Positions 16,324 to 23,889 of a DNA stretch of 47,483 bases are shown piece after piece (the first letter of the stretch is position 1; every line of letters begins with the position of its first letter). The DNA is taken from positions 1 to 47,483 of the forward strand of contig NZ_JACSRD010000129.1 in the NCBI RefSeq assembly GCF_014879935.1, given 5' to 3'. The notes below the pieces were generated by a model. That model ran no database searches. It worked only from the letters and a program-made list of their open reading frames with translations, and was not told where the DNA came from. The position numbers were made by a program, and so were the translations under genes. The DNA comes from Prosthecobacter sp. Lineage in GTDB: Bacteria; Verrucomicrobiota; Verrucomicrobiia; Verrucomicrobiales; Verrucomicrobiaceae.

Positions 16324-18423
16324 TCACATCCCCAGCACCCGCACCAAAAACGCCCACTCGTCCGCCACCTTCTCGATGGTCTTGTTCAGCGCGGTGCCGG
16401 CACCATGGCCAGCACTGGTTTCGATGCGGATCAGCACGGGCGGACCGTCCTTGGCCTGGCATTCCTGAAGTCGCGCACCGAATTTGAAGCTATGCGCGGG
16501 CACGACGCGGTCGTCGTGGTCGCTGGTGAGCACGAGCGTGGCGGGATAGCGCGTGCCGGGCCTGAGATTGTGATACGGCGAATATTTCAGCAGCGCGGTG
16601 AACTCCGCCTTGTTCTCCACGGTGCCATAGTCGCTCTTCCAGCCCCAGCCGATGGTGAACTTTTCGAAACGCAGCATGTCCAGCACGCCCACAGCCGGCA
16701 AAGCAGCCGCGTAGAGCTCCGGACGCTGCGTCATGCACGCGCCGACGAGCAAGCCGCCGTTGCTGCCGCCCTGGATCGCGAGTTTTTCGCGCGAGGTGTA
16801 TTGATCGGTGATGAGCCACTCCGCGGCTGCGATGAAGTCATCAAAGACGTTCTGCTTGCCGAGCTTGATGCCCGCCTGATGCCATTCGCGGCCGTATTCA
16901 CCGCCACCGCGCAAATTCGGCATGGCAAAGACGCCGCCCATCTCGAGCCATACGGCGCGTGAGACGGAGAAGCCCGGGGTGAGGCTGATGTTGAATCCAC
17001 CGTAGCCGTAAAGCAGCGTCGGGTTCGCTCCATCGAGCTTCAGCCCCTTCTTGTGCACGATGAACATCGGGATCTTCGTGCCGTCCTTGCTCGCATAGAA
17101 CACCTGCTTCGTCTCGTAGGCAGAGCTGTCGAATTTGACCTCCGACTTGCGCCAAAGAGTGCTTTCACCCGTCGCTAGATCGAGGCGAAAGATCGCGCCC
17201 GCCTCGGTGAAGCTCGTGAACGAGTAAAAGGTCTCCTTGTCCTCCCGATGACCGCCAAATCCGCCTGCGGAACCGATGCCTGGCAGCTTGATGTCACGAA
17301 TCCACTTCCCGGCCAGATCGAAGCACTTCACCTCGGTCTTCGCATCCCGCAGATACTGGCAGAACATCTGGCCGCCCACCGTGCTGACATCCTCCAGCAG
17401 CACCTTGGGCACCTCGGGAACGAGGATGCGCCAATGCTCGCGCTGCGGCTTGCGCACGTCGATGGCGATGACCTGGAAGCACGGCGCGTTCAGGTCGGTG
17501 CGGAAGTAGAACACCGGGCCGTCGTTGTCGATGAACTCGTAGCGTGCGTCGTTGTCGTTAAGCAACTCCACCACAGGCGCATCGACGGCGACCTTCTTGT
17601 AAAACACCCGGTTCTTCGGCTCCGTGCCCAACCACACTTGGATGATGAGATAATCGCCATCTTCCGTCACATGGCCGCCAAAGCCCCACTTCGGCTCGTT
17701 TTTGCGCTCATACACCAGCTTGTCGTCGTCTTGCGTCGTGCCGAGCTTGTGGAAGTAGAGTTTGTGAAACTCATTTTTCGCGGTCAGAGCCGCACCGGGC
17801 TTCGGTTCATCATAACGTGAGTAAAAGAAGCCGCTGCCGTCCTTCAGCCACGAAACGCCACTGAATTTCAACCAGCGCACCACATCGTCCAGATCACGAC
17901 CGCTGGCGATGTCGCGCACGCGGATGGTGTTCCAATCGCTTCCGGCCTCCGAGACACCGTAGGCGATGAGTTTGCCATCCTCGCTCGGCTCGTAGTCACT
18001 CAACGACGTCGTGCCGTCCTTCGACATCGCATTCGGATCGAGCAACACCGAGGCCTCGCCGTCCAGCACCTCGGTGGTTTTGAGCACGGCCTGGTTTTGC
18101 AACCCGGAGTTGTAGGAATAGAACCAACGCCCGCCTCTCTCGAACGGCATGCCGACGCGCTCGTAATTCCACAACTCGCGCAACCGGGATTCGATCTCAT
18201 CCCGGCGCGGCAGTTTCTTCAGGTAGCCGAACGTCACCTCGTTCTGAGCCTTCACCCATGCCTTGGTCTCCTCCGAGTTGTCATCCTCCAGCCAGCGATA
18301 CGGATCAGCGATCTTGACCCCATGCAGCGTGTCCACCACGTCCTCCTTGCGAGTTTTCGGGTAGTTCAGGGATTGAGCAGAGAGTGTGGAAGCCGTCAGC
18401 ATGATCAAAAGTGCGGTGCGCAT
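16324..18423 (-). CDS. Prolyl oligopeptidase family serine peptidase (S9A)
   Basis: This 699-residue protein has a cleavable signal peptide (MRTALLIMLTASTLSA). The family start follows directly (YPKTRKEDVVDTLHGVKIADPYRWLED), then a seven-bladed propeller region (~75-410) and the alpha/beta-hydrolase domain. The catalytic triad is visible: S554 in GGSNGG, D638 in DHDDRV and H673 in SAGHGAG. Length is normal for prolyl endopeptidases. It should cleave short peptides after proline, in the periplasm or outside the cell given the signal peptide. It is convergent with the DUF1080 gene across the 27-bp inverted-repeat element. No regulatory site was recognised upstream. Confidence 0.95.
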   Translation of the reverse strand: MRTALLIMLTASTLSAQSLNYPKTRKEDVVDTLHGVKIADPYRWLEDDNSEETKAWVKAQNEVTFGYLKKLPRRDEIESRLRELWNYERVGMPFERGGRWFYSYNSGLQNQAVLKTTEVLDGEASVLLDPNAMSKDGTTSLSDYEPSEDGKLIAYGVSEAGSDWNTIRVRDIASGRDLDDVVRWLKFSGVSWLKDGSGFFYSRYDEPKPGAALTAKNEFHKLYFHKLGTTQDDDKLVYERKNEPKWGFGGHVTEDGDYLIIQVWLGTEPKNRVFYKKVAVDAPVVELLNDNDARYEFIDNDGPVFYFRTDLNAPCFQVIAIDVRKPQREHWRILVPEVPKVLLEDVSTVGGQMFCQYLRDAKTEVKCFDLAGKWIRDIKLPGIGSAGGFGGHREDKETFYSFTSFTEAGAIFRLDLATGESTLWRKSEVKFDSSAYETKQVFYASKDGTKIPMFIVHKKGLKLDGANPTLLYGYGGFNISLTPGFSVSRAVWLEMGGVFAMPNLRGGGEYGREWHQAGIKLGKQNVFDDFIAAAEWLITDQYTSREKLAIQGGSNGGLLVGACMTQRPELYAAALPAVGVLDMLRFEKFTIGWGWKSDYGTVENKAEFTALLKYSPYHNLRPGTRYPATLVLTSDHDDRVVPAHSFKFGARLQECQAKDGPPVLIRIETSAGHGAGTALNKTIEKVADEWAFLVRVLGM

Positions 18424-18488
18424 GTCTCATGCTGGCCGGTGACGGCAAGAGTGCAACGACGCGCCCGACTTTTTGAGGGCGCCTCGAC

Positions 18489-18956
18489 TCAAGACCACGG
18501 TTCGCCCACCGAACTGCACACTGCCTGGATGAGATGCTCGCCAAACCAGCAGTTGCCCAGTTTCTGGGCCTCGCGAATCAACGGTGCCACCTCAGCAACC
18601 AAGCCTTTGTTTTTCGCCAGCACGAAAAAGCCCAGCAACCCTGTGACTCGCAGGTGATGCACCTGCGCGAGCTTTCTACCCAGCCGCTCGTCCATGAGCA
18701 GCGCATCAGGTTGGAGTTCCAGCGCGAGCGCGATGGCCTCGGTCTCACCAGCATCGAGTCCAGCATCGGAGATCACCTGCGGGATTTGAGCGGGCTTCAA
18801 GACCTCGATCCACACAGGCAGTGAACGATGCGCCTTCAACAGTTCTGATTGAACTGCCGGTGGAATCACCACGCGTCCGAAGACAAGCCGCAGAAGCTCC
18901 TCCCTCCGGCTGAGCAGAAGCGCCGTCAGAGGCGAGGTGTCGCTTATCACCAGCAT
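18489..18956 (-). CDS. DUF3368-family PIN-like toxin
   Basis: This 155-residue protein starts MLVISDTSPLTALLL, the N-terminal PIN strand with D6 and the SPL signature of DUF3368. LDAGETEAIALALEL (residues ~66-80) and LLMDERLGRKLA (~86-97) hold the other acidic positions. DUF3368 proteins are PIN-type RNase toxins usually encoded with a UPF0175 antitoxin, which lies 11 bases upstream at 18968-19207. This is the third toxin-antitoxin module in the window. Confidence 0.88.
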   Translation of the reverse strand: MLVISDTSPLTALLLSRREELLRLVFGRVVIPPAVQSELLKAHRSLPVWIEVLKPAQIPQVISDAGLDAGETEAIALALELQPDALLMDERLGRKLAQVHHLRVTGLLGFFVLAKNKGLVAEVAPLIREAQKLGNCWFGEHLIQAVCSSVGEPWS

Positions 18957-18967
18957 GACGGCCTCCT

Positions 18968-19207
18968 TCAGCTCAAGGCTGCCACGGTCTTCAAATCTTG
19001 CTCGAAGTCATCCACATCGTAGTGCTGCGGGATTTTCCTCCGGGCCAGCTCCTTCATCATTTCGGCCTGGGACACACCCGCAATCTCCGCAGCCTGCCCC
19101 AAAGTCACTTCCTCCGCGGTGAAAGCGCCTATGGCAAGATGCAGCTTCGCATCACGCGGCTGCATCTTCTTCTCCAAGGCGGCTGGAAGCGGCAAAGTCA
19201 GGGTCAT
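18968..19207 (-). CDS. UPF0175-family antitoxin
   Basis: This 79-residue protein has the UPF0175 pattern: LHLAIGAFTAEEVTLGQAAEI, then AGVSQAEMMKELARRKIP, then a short acidic end (YDVDDFEQDLKTV). It is a small helix-turn-helix antitoxin by family and sits directly upstream of the DUF3368 toxin gene. An upstream extension of 20 codons is open, but the ATG at 19207 gives the family-normal N-terminus. It is divergent from the HerA-like ATPase, with 87 bases between the two starts. Confidence 0.88.
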   Translation of the reverse strand: MTLTLPLPAALEKKMQPRDAKLHLAIGAFTAEEVTLGQAAEIAGVSQAEMMKELARRKIPQHYDVDDFEQDLKTVAALS

Positions 19208-19294
19208 GGCCGGACACTGCCACACAAGGTGATTTTTCCAATTCCCATTTCGAGCTCCCTCCGCCATCCTGCGGCACTCTTCTCTCCAACAGCC

Positions 19295-21700
19295 ATGCCC
19301 ATCTCACCTGATCAATACGAAAAGCTCGGCACCTTCTACCTCGGCCGCGAATACGATCTCGAAGCCAAAGCCGTCAAAGACGACCTCGTGCTCTACGATT
19401 CGAAGGACCTCGTCACGCACGGCGTGGTGCTCGGCATGACGGGCAGTGGCAAGACAGGCCTGTGCCTCGGCTTGCTTGAGGAAGCGGCCATCGATGGTGT
19501 TCCAGTCATCGCCATCGATCCGAAGGGAGACATCGGCAATGCGTTGCTCACCTTCCCAAATCTCGATGCGAAGGAGTTCCGCCCGTGGATCAATGAGGAC
19601 GAGGCACGGCGCAAAGGCCAGTCGCCGGACGAATATGCCGAATCGCAGGCCGCGACTTGGAAGAAAGGGCTCGGTGACTGGGGGCAAAGCGCCGATCGCA
19701 TCAAGAAGCTGCGCGAGATGGTCGATATGGCCATCTACACGCCCGGTAGCAACGCAGGCCTTCCCGTTTCGATTCTCAGCTCGCTGAATTGCCCGCCCGC
19801 GGAGGTCATGGATGATGCGGAGGCGCTCGCCGATCGCATTGAGAGCACCGTTTCGTCGATGCTCGGTCTCATGGGCATCGAGGCTGACCCGGTGCAGTCG
19901 CCGGAGCACATTTTGCTCAGCAACATCGTCGCGCATTGCTGGAAGAAGGGGCAAAATCTCACGCTCGAAAACCTCGTGCGGCACATCCAGCAGCCGCCGA
20001 TCCGCAAAGTCGGCGTCGTGGACCTCGAATCGTTCTTCCCTGAGGCCAAACGCGCACCGCTGGCGATGAAGCTGAACAATTTGCTCGCCTCGCCCGGCTT
20101 CAGCACGTGGCTGGAGGGCGAGCCGCTCGACATCCAGCGCATGTATTACACGAAGGAGGGCAAACCGCGCATCACGATCTTCTGCATCGCGCACCTCAGC
20201 GATACGGAGCGCATGTTCTTCGTCTCGTTGCTGCTGAATCAACTCCTCGGCTGGATGCGCACGCAACAGGGCACCACCTCACTCCGCGCCATCTTCTACA
20301 TGGACGAGATCATCGGCTACCTGCCGCCGACGGCGATGCCGCCATCGAAGAAACCGATGATGATCCTGCTCAAACAGGCCCGCGCCTTCGGTCTCGGCAT
20401 CCTTTTGGCCACGCAAAACCCCGCCGACCTCGATTACAAGGCGCTGGCGAACATTGGCACCTGGTGGCTTGGCCGATTGCAGACGGAGCGCGACAAGATG
20501 CGCGTGCTCGACGGCCTCGAAGGCGCGGCGAACACCGCCGGTGGCAAATTTGACCGCCAGCTCATGGAGCAAACGCTCGCCGGTCTCGGTGCTCGCGTTT
20601 TTCTCATGAACAACGTGCATGAAGACGCGCCCGTCGTTTTCCATGTGCGCTGGATTCTGAGCTATCTGAGCGGTCCGCTGGCTCGCAATCAGATCAAAGC
20701 CCTCATGGACCCGATCCGTCCGGCGAAAGAGGAAAATGCCGCTGCTGAGGATGATGGTTTCGCCCCTCCCGGAGCGAGCACATCCAGTGCAGATCGCAAT
20801 ACGACGCGTCCGAAGCTCCCCGAGGACACCACCGAGCTTTTCCAGCCCAGCGATGAAGACGGCGAGAGCCTCACTTACACGCCCGCCATCGTACGCAGCG
20901 CCGTGGTGGTCTTTGATGACGCAAAACGCAAAATCAGCGGCAAGAGCGTCATCACCAAGGTCAACGAGATCGACATCGAGAAGCAAAAGGTGCTCTGGGA
21001 CAAGTTCGTGGACATCCCGGAGAACGACGACCTCTCGAAATACGACACCGATCCCAAAGATAACGCCGCCTACGCCGATCTGCCCGGCCCCGCGCTCAAA
21101 TCGAGCACCTATACGAGCATCAAAAAAGACTTCGCTGACTGGGTTTACGCGAATCACAGCCTTGAAGTCTATTTCAGCCCGCTTCTGGAGGCCTATTCGA
21201 ATCCCGGCGAGAAGCAGGACGAGTTCAAAGCCCGCGTGACGCAAACGGCGCGCGAGCAACGAGACAAGGCCGTGGAAGAACTCCGCGAGAAGACCGCCAA
21301 AGCCGTGAAAGCCCTGGAGGCCAAGGCAGACAAAGCCTCAGCCAAGGTGGAAACACAGAAGGCACAGGCCAGCAGTGCCACGCTGAGCAGCGTCGTCTCC
21401 ATCGGCGGCGGCATTCTGGGGGCCATCTTTGGTCGCAAGAGCGGCATCACTGCCGCCAGCAGCAGCATCGCCGGGGCCAGCCGCGTCATGAAGGAACGCC
21501 GTGAGGCGGCCGCCGCCGAGAGCGAGCTTGCGGCCATCCATTCGGAGATGGCAGACCTGGAAAAACAACTCGCCGACGAAACGCAGAAGATCCGGGATCA
21601 ATACGATCCGGCCGCGCTCACGCTGGAGACGTTCAAACTGACCCCGGTGAAGAAAAACATCCAGGTGACTGCGACGGGGATTTTGTGGCTGGTGAAGTGA
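19295..21700 (+). CDS. HerA/VirB4-like P-loop ATPase with C-terminal coiled coil
   Basis: This 801-residue protein has a HerA-type N-terminus. Walker A GMTGSGKT is at 47-54, the following strand reads VIAIDPKGDIGN, and Walker B FYMDEI has D337-E338. LLATQNPADLDYKALANIGTWW and RVFLMNNVHE are typical of DUF87/HerA-FtsK motor proteins, which form hexamers and translocate DNA. From about residue 640 the sequence is a long charged coiled coil (REQRDKAVEELREKTAKAV). A glycine-rich hydrophobic stretch at about 695-712 (VVSIGGGILGAIFGRKSG) and a second coiled coil follow. No nuclease (NurA), SIR2 or DUF4297 partner is adjacent. The ATG at 19295 is chosen because the first 99 codons of the open frame overlap the divergent antitoxin gene. 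Process served is unknown; DNA processing or defence are options. Confidence 0.82.
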   Translation: MPISPDQYEKLGTFYLGREYDLEAKAVKDDLVLYDSKDLVTHGVVLGMTGSGKTGLCLGLLEEAAIDGVPVIAIDPKGDIGNALLTFPNLDAKEFRPWINEDEARRKGQSPDEYAESQAATWKKGLGDWGQSADRIKKLREMVDMAIYTPGSNAGLPVSILSSLNCPPAEVMDDAEALADRIESTVSSMLGLMGIEADPVQSPEHILLSNIVAHCWKKGQNLTLENLVRHIQQPPIRKVGVVDLESFFPEAKRAPLAMKLNNLLASPGFSTWLEGEPLDIQRMYYTKEGKPRITIFCIAHLSDTERMFFVSLLLNQLLGWMRTQQGTTSLRAIFYMDEIIGYLPPTAMPPSKKPMMILLKQARAFGLGILLATQNPADLDYKALANIGTWWLGRLQTERDKMRVLDGLEGAANTAGGKFDRQLMEQTLAGLGARVFLMNNVHEDAPVVFHVRWILSYLSGPLARNQIKALMDPIRPAKEENAAAEDDGFAPPGASTSSADRNTTRPKLPEDTTELFQPSDEDGESLTYTPAIVRSAVVVFDDAKRKISGKSVITKVNEIDIEKQKVLWDKFVDIPENDDLSKYDTDPKDNAAYADLPGPALKSSTYTSIKKDFADWVYANHSLEVYFSPLLEAYSNPGEKQDEFKARVTQTAREQRDKAVEELREKTAKAVKALEAKADKASAKVETQKAQASSATLSSVVSIGGGILGAIFGRKSGITAASSSIAGASRVMKERREAAAAESELAAIHSEMADLEKQLADETQKIRDQYDPAALTLETFKLTPVKKNIQVTATGILWLVK

Positions 21701-21708
21701 CAAGGGAT

Positions 21709-21751
21709 GGGGGACTCTGTCCCCCTCTGAGTTTGGGGGACAGAGTCCCCC
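21709..21751. repeat. REP-like nested palindrome left of transposase
   Basis: Two arms, gggggactctgtccccc at 21709-21725 and its exact reverse complement at 21735-21751, are separated by 9 bases. Each arm is itself a near-palindrome. A matching element lies on the other side of the transposase gene at 22425-22485. Confidence 0.88.
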
Positions 21752-21782
21752 GCTCCGTGATGCTCCTTGAAATGCCAACGCC

Positions 21783-22421
21783 ATGAAGTGGGACGATCTC
21801 AAGTTCTTCAAGCCCTTCGCCGAAATTGAGCACACGGCGAACAAACTGCCTCACTGGCAGCAACCCGGCGCTACTTACTTCATCACCTTCCGCCTCGGCG
21901 ACTCCACTCCGACGGAGTTGCGGAATCGCTGGCAAGCTGAGCGCGAACAATGGCTGCTTCACCATCCGAAACCCTGGTCGGCGGAGGTTGAAGCCGAGTA
22001 TCACCTCCGTTTCAGTCGGCAGATGGACCAGTGGCTTGATGCGGGATACGGCTCATGTCTGCTACGAGGATCAGAAGTGCGCAGTATCCTCGCCGGCACC
22101 TTGCAGCATTTTGATGGTGACCGTCACCATCACCACGCCTGGATCATCATGCCGAATCATGTGCACTGCCTGACCACTCTATCGAGCGGGTCGAAGCTGG
22201 AACAGGTGATCAAGAGCTGGAAGGGCTTCTCTGCCACGAGCATCAACAAGCATCTGCATCGCTCCGGCCCGCTGTGGCAGGAAGATTACTTTGACCGACT
22301 GATCCGCGATGCTGAGCATTTCACGAACTGCGCACGCTACATCCGCCGAAACCCGCAGAAGGCAAAGCTAAATCCCGACGAATTCACTTTGTTCGAGACT
22401 GAATTCGCCCAACGCCGCTGA
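21783..22421 (+). CDS. REP-associated tyrosine transposase (Y1-type, RAYT)
   Basis: This 212-residue protein belongs to the IS200-like Y1 transposase superfamily, RAYT branch. The HUH metal site is H126-V-H128 in IIMPNHVHCL. The C-terminal part has the RAYT pattern GPLWQEDYFDRLIRD followed by ARYIRRNPQKAKL, with Y186 the likely catalytic tyrosine. The gene lies between two copies of the same GC-rich palindrome (21709-21751 and 22425-22485), as RAYT genes usually do; such proteins cut single-stranded REP DNA. It appears intact. The ATG at 21783 gives the usual N-terminus with PHWQQPGATYFITFRL. Confidence 0.92.
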   Translation: MKWDDLKFFKPFAEIEHTANKLPHWQQPGATYFITFRLGDSTPTELRNRWQAEREQWLLHHPKPWSAEVEAEYHLRFSRQMDQWLDAGYGSCLLRGSEVRSILAGTLQHFDGDRHHHHAWIIMPNHVHCLTTLSSGSKLEQVIKSWKGFSATSINKHLHRSGPLWQEDYFDRLIRDAEHFTNCARYIRRNPQKAKLNPDEFTLFETEFAQRR

Positions 22422-22424
22422 TCC

Positions 22425-22485
22425 AAGGAGTGGGGGACTCCGTCCCCCATGAACCCAGAAGGGGGGACGGAGTCCCCCGCTCCTT
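22425..22485. repeat. REP-like nested palindrome right of transposase
   Basis: Arms gggggactccgtccccc (22432-22448) and its exact reverse complement (22462-22478) are extended outward by aaggag / ctcctt to 22425 and 22485. Same family as 21709-21751; the centre base pair differs in both arms (t/a there, c/g here), so each element has kept its own pairing. Confidence 0.88.
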
Positions 22486-22494
22486 GAACAAAGC

Positions 22495-23658
22495 TCAATA
22501 CACATCCCGGCGATACCGCTTCGCATCCTTCATCGCCTGAACGTAGGCGGCGGCTTCCTCGGGAGTCTTGCCGCCTTCTTTTTCGATGATGGCGTGCAAC
22601 GCACGGTCAACATCCAGGGCCATGCGCGAGGCGTCGCCGCAGACGTAGAAGATCGCGCCCTGTTCAAGCCACGCCCAGAACTCGGCGCTGTTTTCGAGCA
22701 TCTTGTGCTGCACGTAGATTTTTTCGGCCTGATCGCGGCTCCAGGCGGTGCTGAGCTTCGTCAGCGTGCCGTCAGCCAGATAGGCCTCGAATTCCTCCTT
22801 GTAGAAAAAGCAGGACTTGCTGCTGACCTCGCCGAAGAACAGCCAGGCCTTCCCTTTGGCACCGGTGGCTTTGCGTTCTTCGAGGAAGGCTCGGAACGGC
22901 GCGATGCCGGTTCCGGGGCCGCACATGATCACTGGCGTCACATCATGCGGTTCCGGCAGACGGAAGCCTTTTCCGTGATTCACGAAGCACGGGATGAGTG
23001 TCTCGTTCGGCGTCACGCGTTCGGCCAGGAACGAGGAACACACGCCAGCGCGGGCGCGGCCGTGGCTGGTGTAGCGCACCGTGGCGACGGTGAGGTGCAC
23101 TTCATCCGGATGCGCCTTCTGGCTGCTGCTGATCGAGTAGAGGCGGATGTTGAGCTTTTTCTGCGTGGCGATGAACTCCTCCGGCGTGAACTTCGCGGTC
23201 GGGTTTTCGAGCAGCAGGTCGATCACAAAGCGGCCCCAGAGGTAGTTCTTGAGCTCTTCCTTCTTCTCGGGCAGCGAAAGTTCGGCGAGAGGCGTGTTGC
23301 CGCCGGTTTTCTCGACGATGGCCTTGATGAGCTTGTTATCGACCTCGGTGATGAGCGCGCCCTCGATCAAGGCCTGGCGAATCGGCACCTCGGCGGCGGT
23401 TTTGGGGTGCTTTACGATTTCCGTGCCGGAAAAGCCGAGCGCCTTGAGCGTGTCGTCCACGAGTGCGGGATCGTTCGTGGGTTGCACAGCCAGCGAGTCA
23501 CCTGGCGTGTATTCGAGGCCGCTGCCGCCGAGGTCGATCTCATAGTGCGCGGTGTGCTTCGGGGCATCGGGGCCGGAAAGGTTGAACATGCGCTTCACTT
23601 TCGCGATGCAGGGGTTCTTGACGTTGTAAACGGGCTTTCCGGCGTCTGGGGTGCTCAT
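22495..23658 (-). CDS. CysJ-like flavoprotein reductase (FAD/NADPH part only)
   Basis: This 387-residue protein matches the C-terminal reductase half of sulfite reductase alpha subunit and other diflavin reductases. The FAD-binding motif RLYSISSS is at 172-179, GVCSSFLA at 205-212, the NADPH phosphate loop CGPGTGIAPFRAF at 246-258 and FYVCGDASRMA at 337-347. The C-terminus YRRDVY ends in the aromatic residue that stacks on FAD. The flavodoxin (FMN) domain of full CysJ is absent, so it needs an external electron acceptor. No sulfite reductase haemoprotein gene is adjacent. An extension to 23880 is open, but it is encoded by the inverted-repeat element; the ATG at 23658 is used. Confidence 0.85.
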   Translation of the reverse strand: MSTPDAGKPVYNVKNPCIAKVKRMFNLSGPDAPKHTAHYEIDLGGSGLEYTPGDSLAVQPTNDPALVDDTLKALGFSGTEIVKHPKTAAEVPIRQALIEGALITEVDNKLIKAIVEKTGGNTPLAELSLPEKKEELKNYLWGRFVIDLLLENPTAKFTPEEFIATQKKLNIRLYSISSSQKAHPDEVHLTVATVRYTSHGRARAGVCSSFLAERVTPNETLIPCFVNHGKGFRLPEPHDVTPVIMCGPGTGIAPFRAFLEERKATGAKGKAWLFFGEVSSKSCFFYKEEFEAYLADGTLTKLSTAWSRDQAEKIYVQHKMLENSAEFWAWLEQGAIFYVCGDASRMALDVDRALHAIIEKEGGKTPEEAAAYVQAMKDAKRYRRDVY

Positions 23659-23715
23659 GGTGGTTGGTTGAAAAATTCGCGCGAGACTAGGGAACGCTGG
23701 AGGACCTGTCAATCT

Positions 23716-23889
23716 GTAGGCCGGATGTGTTCGGCGGAAACGACGCCTCACCCGCAAGGGGAACCTTTGCCGAACTATCCGGCTGGAGCGTGTGTCTCGG
23801 GTGATAAACGCACGAGCAGAGCCGGATAGTTTGGCGAATGTCATGTAGGAGATGATGTGAACGATGTGCGCCAAACACATCCGGCCTAC
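23716..23889. repeat. 174-bp nested inverted-repeat element
   Basis: The outer arms 23716-23736 (gtaggccggatgtgttcggc plus one base) and 23869-23889 pair with one mismatch in 21. The inner arms 23769-23784 and 23820-23835 pair with one mismatch in 16. It fills the space between the CysJ-like gene start and the creC stop. The right outer arm contains the TAG stop codon of creC (23886-23888). No gene inside. It resembles a miniature mobile or REP-type element. Confidence 0.85.

Noticed and set aside
18998-19294. N-terminal extension of the HerA-like ATPase
   Set aside because: It would overlap most of the UPF0175 antitoxin gene and its sequence does not resemble the family; the ATG at 19295 gives a normal start.
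23659-23880. 74-residue N-terminal extension of the CysJ-like reductase
   Set aside because: It is encoded by the nested inverted-repeat element and is unlike any reductase N-terminus.
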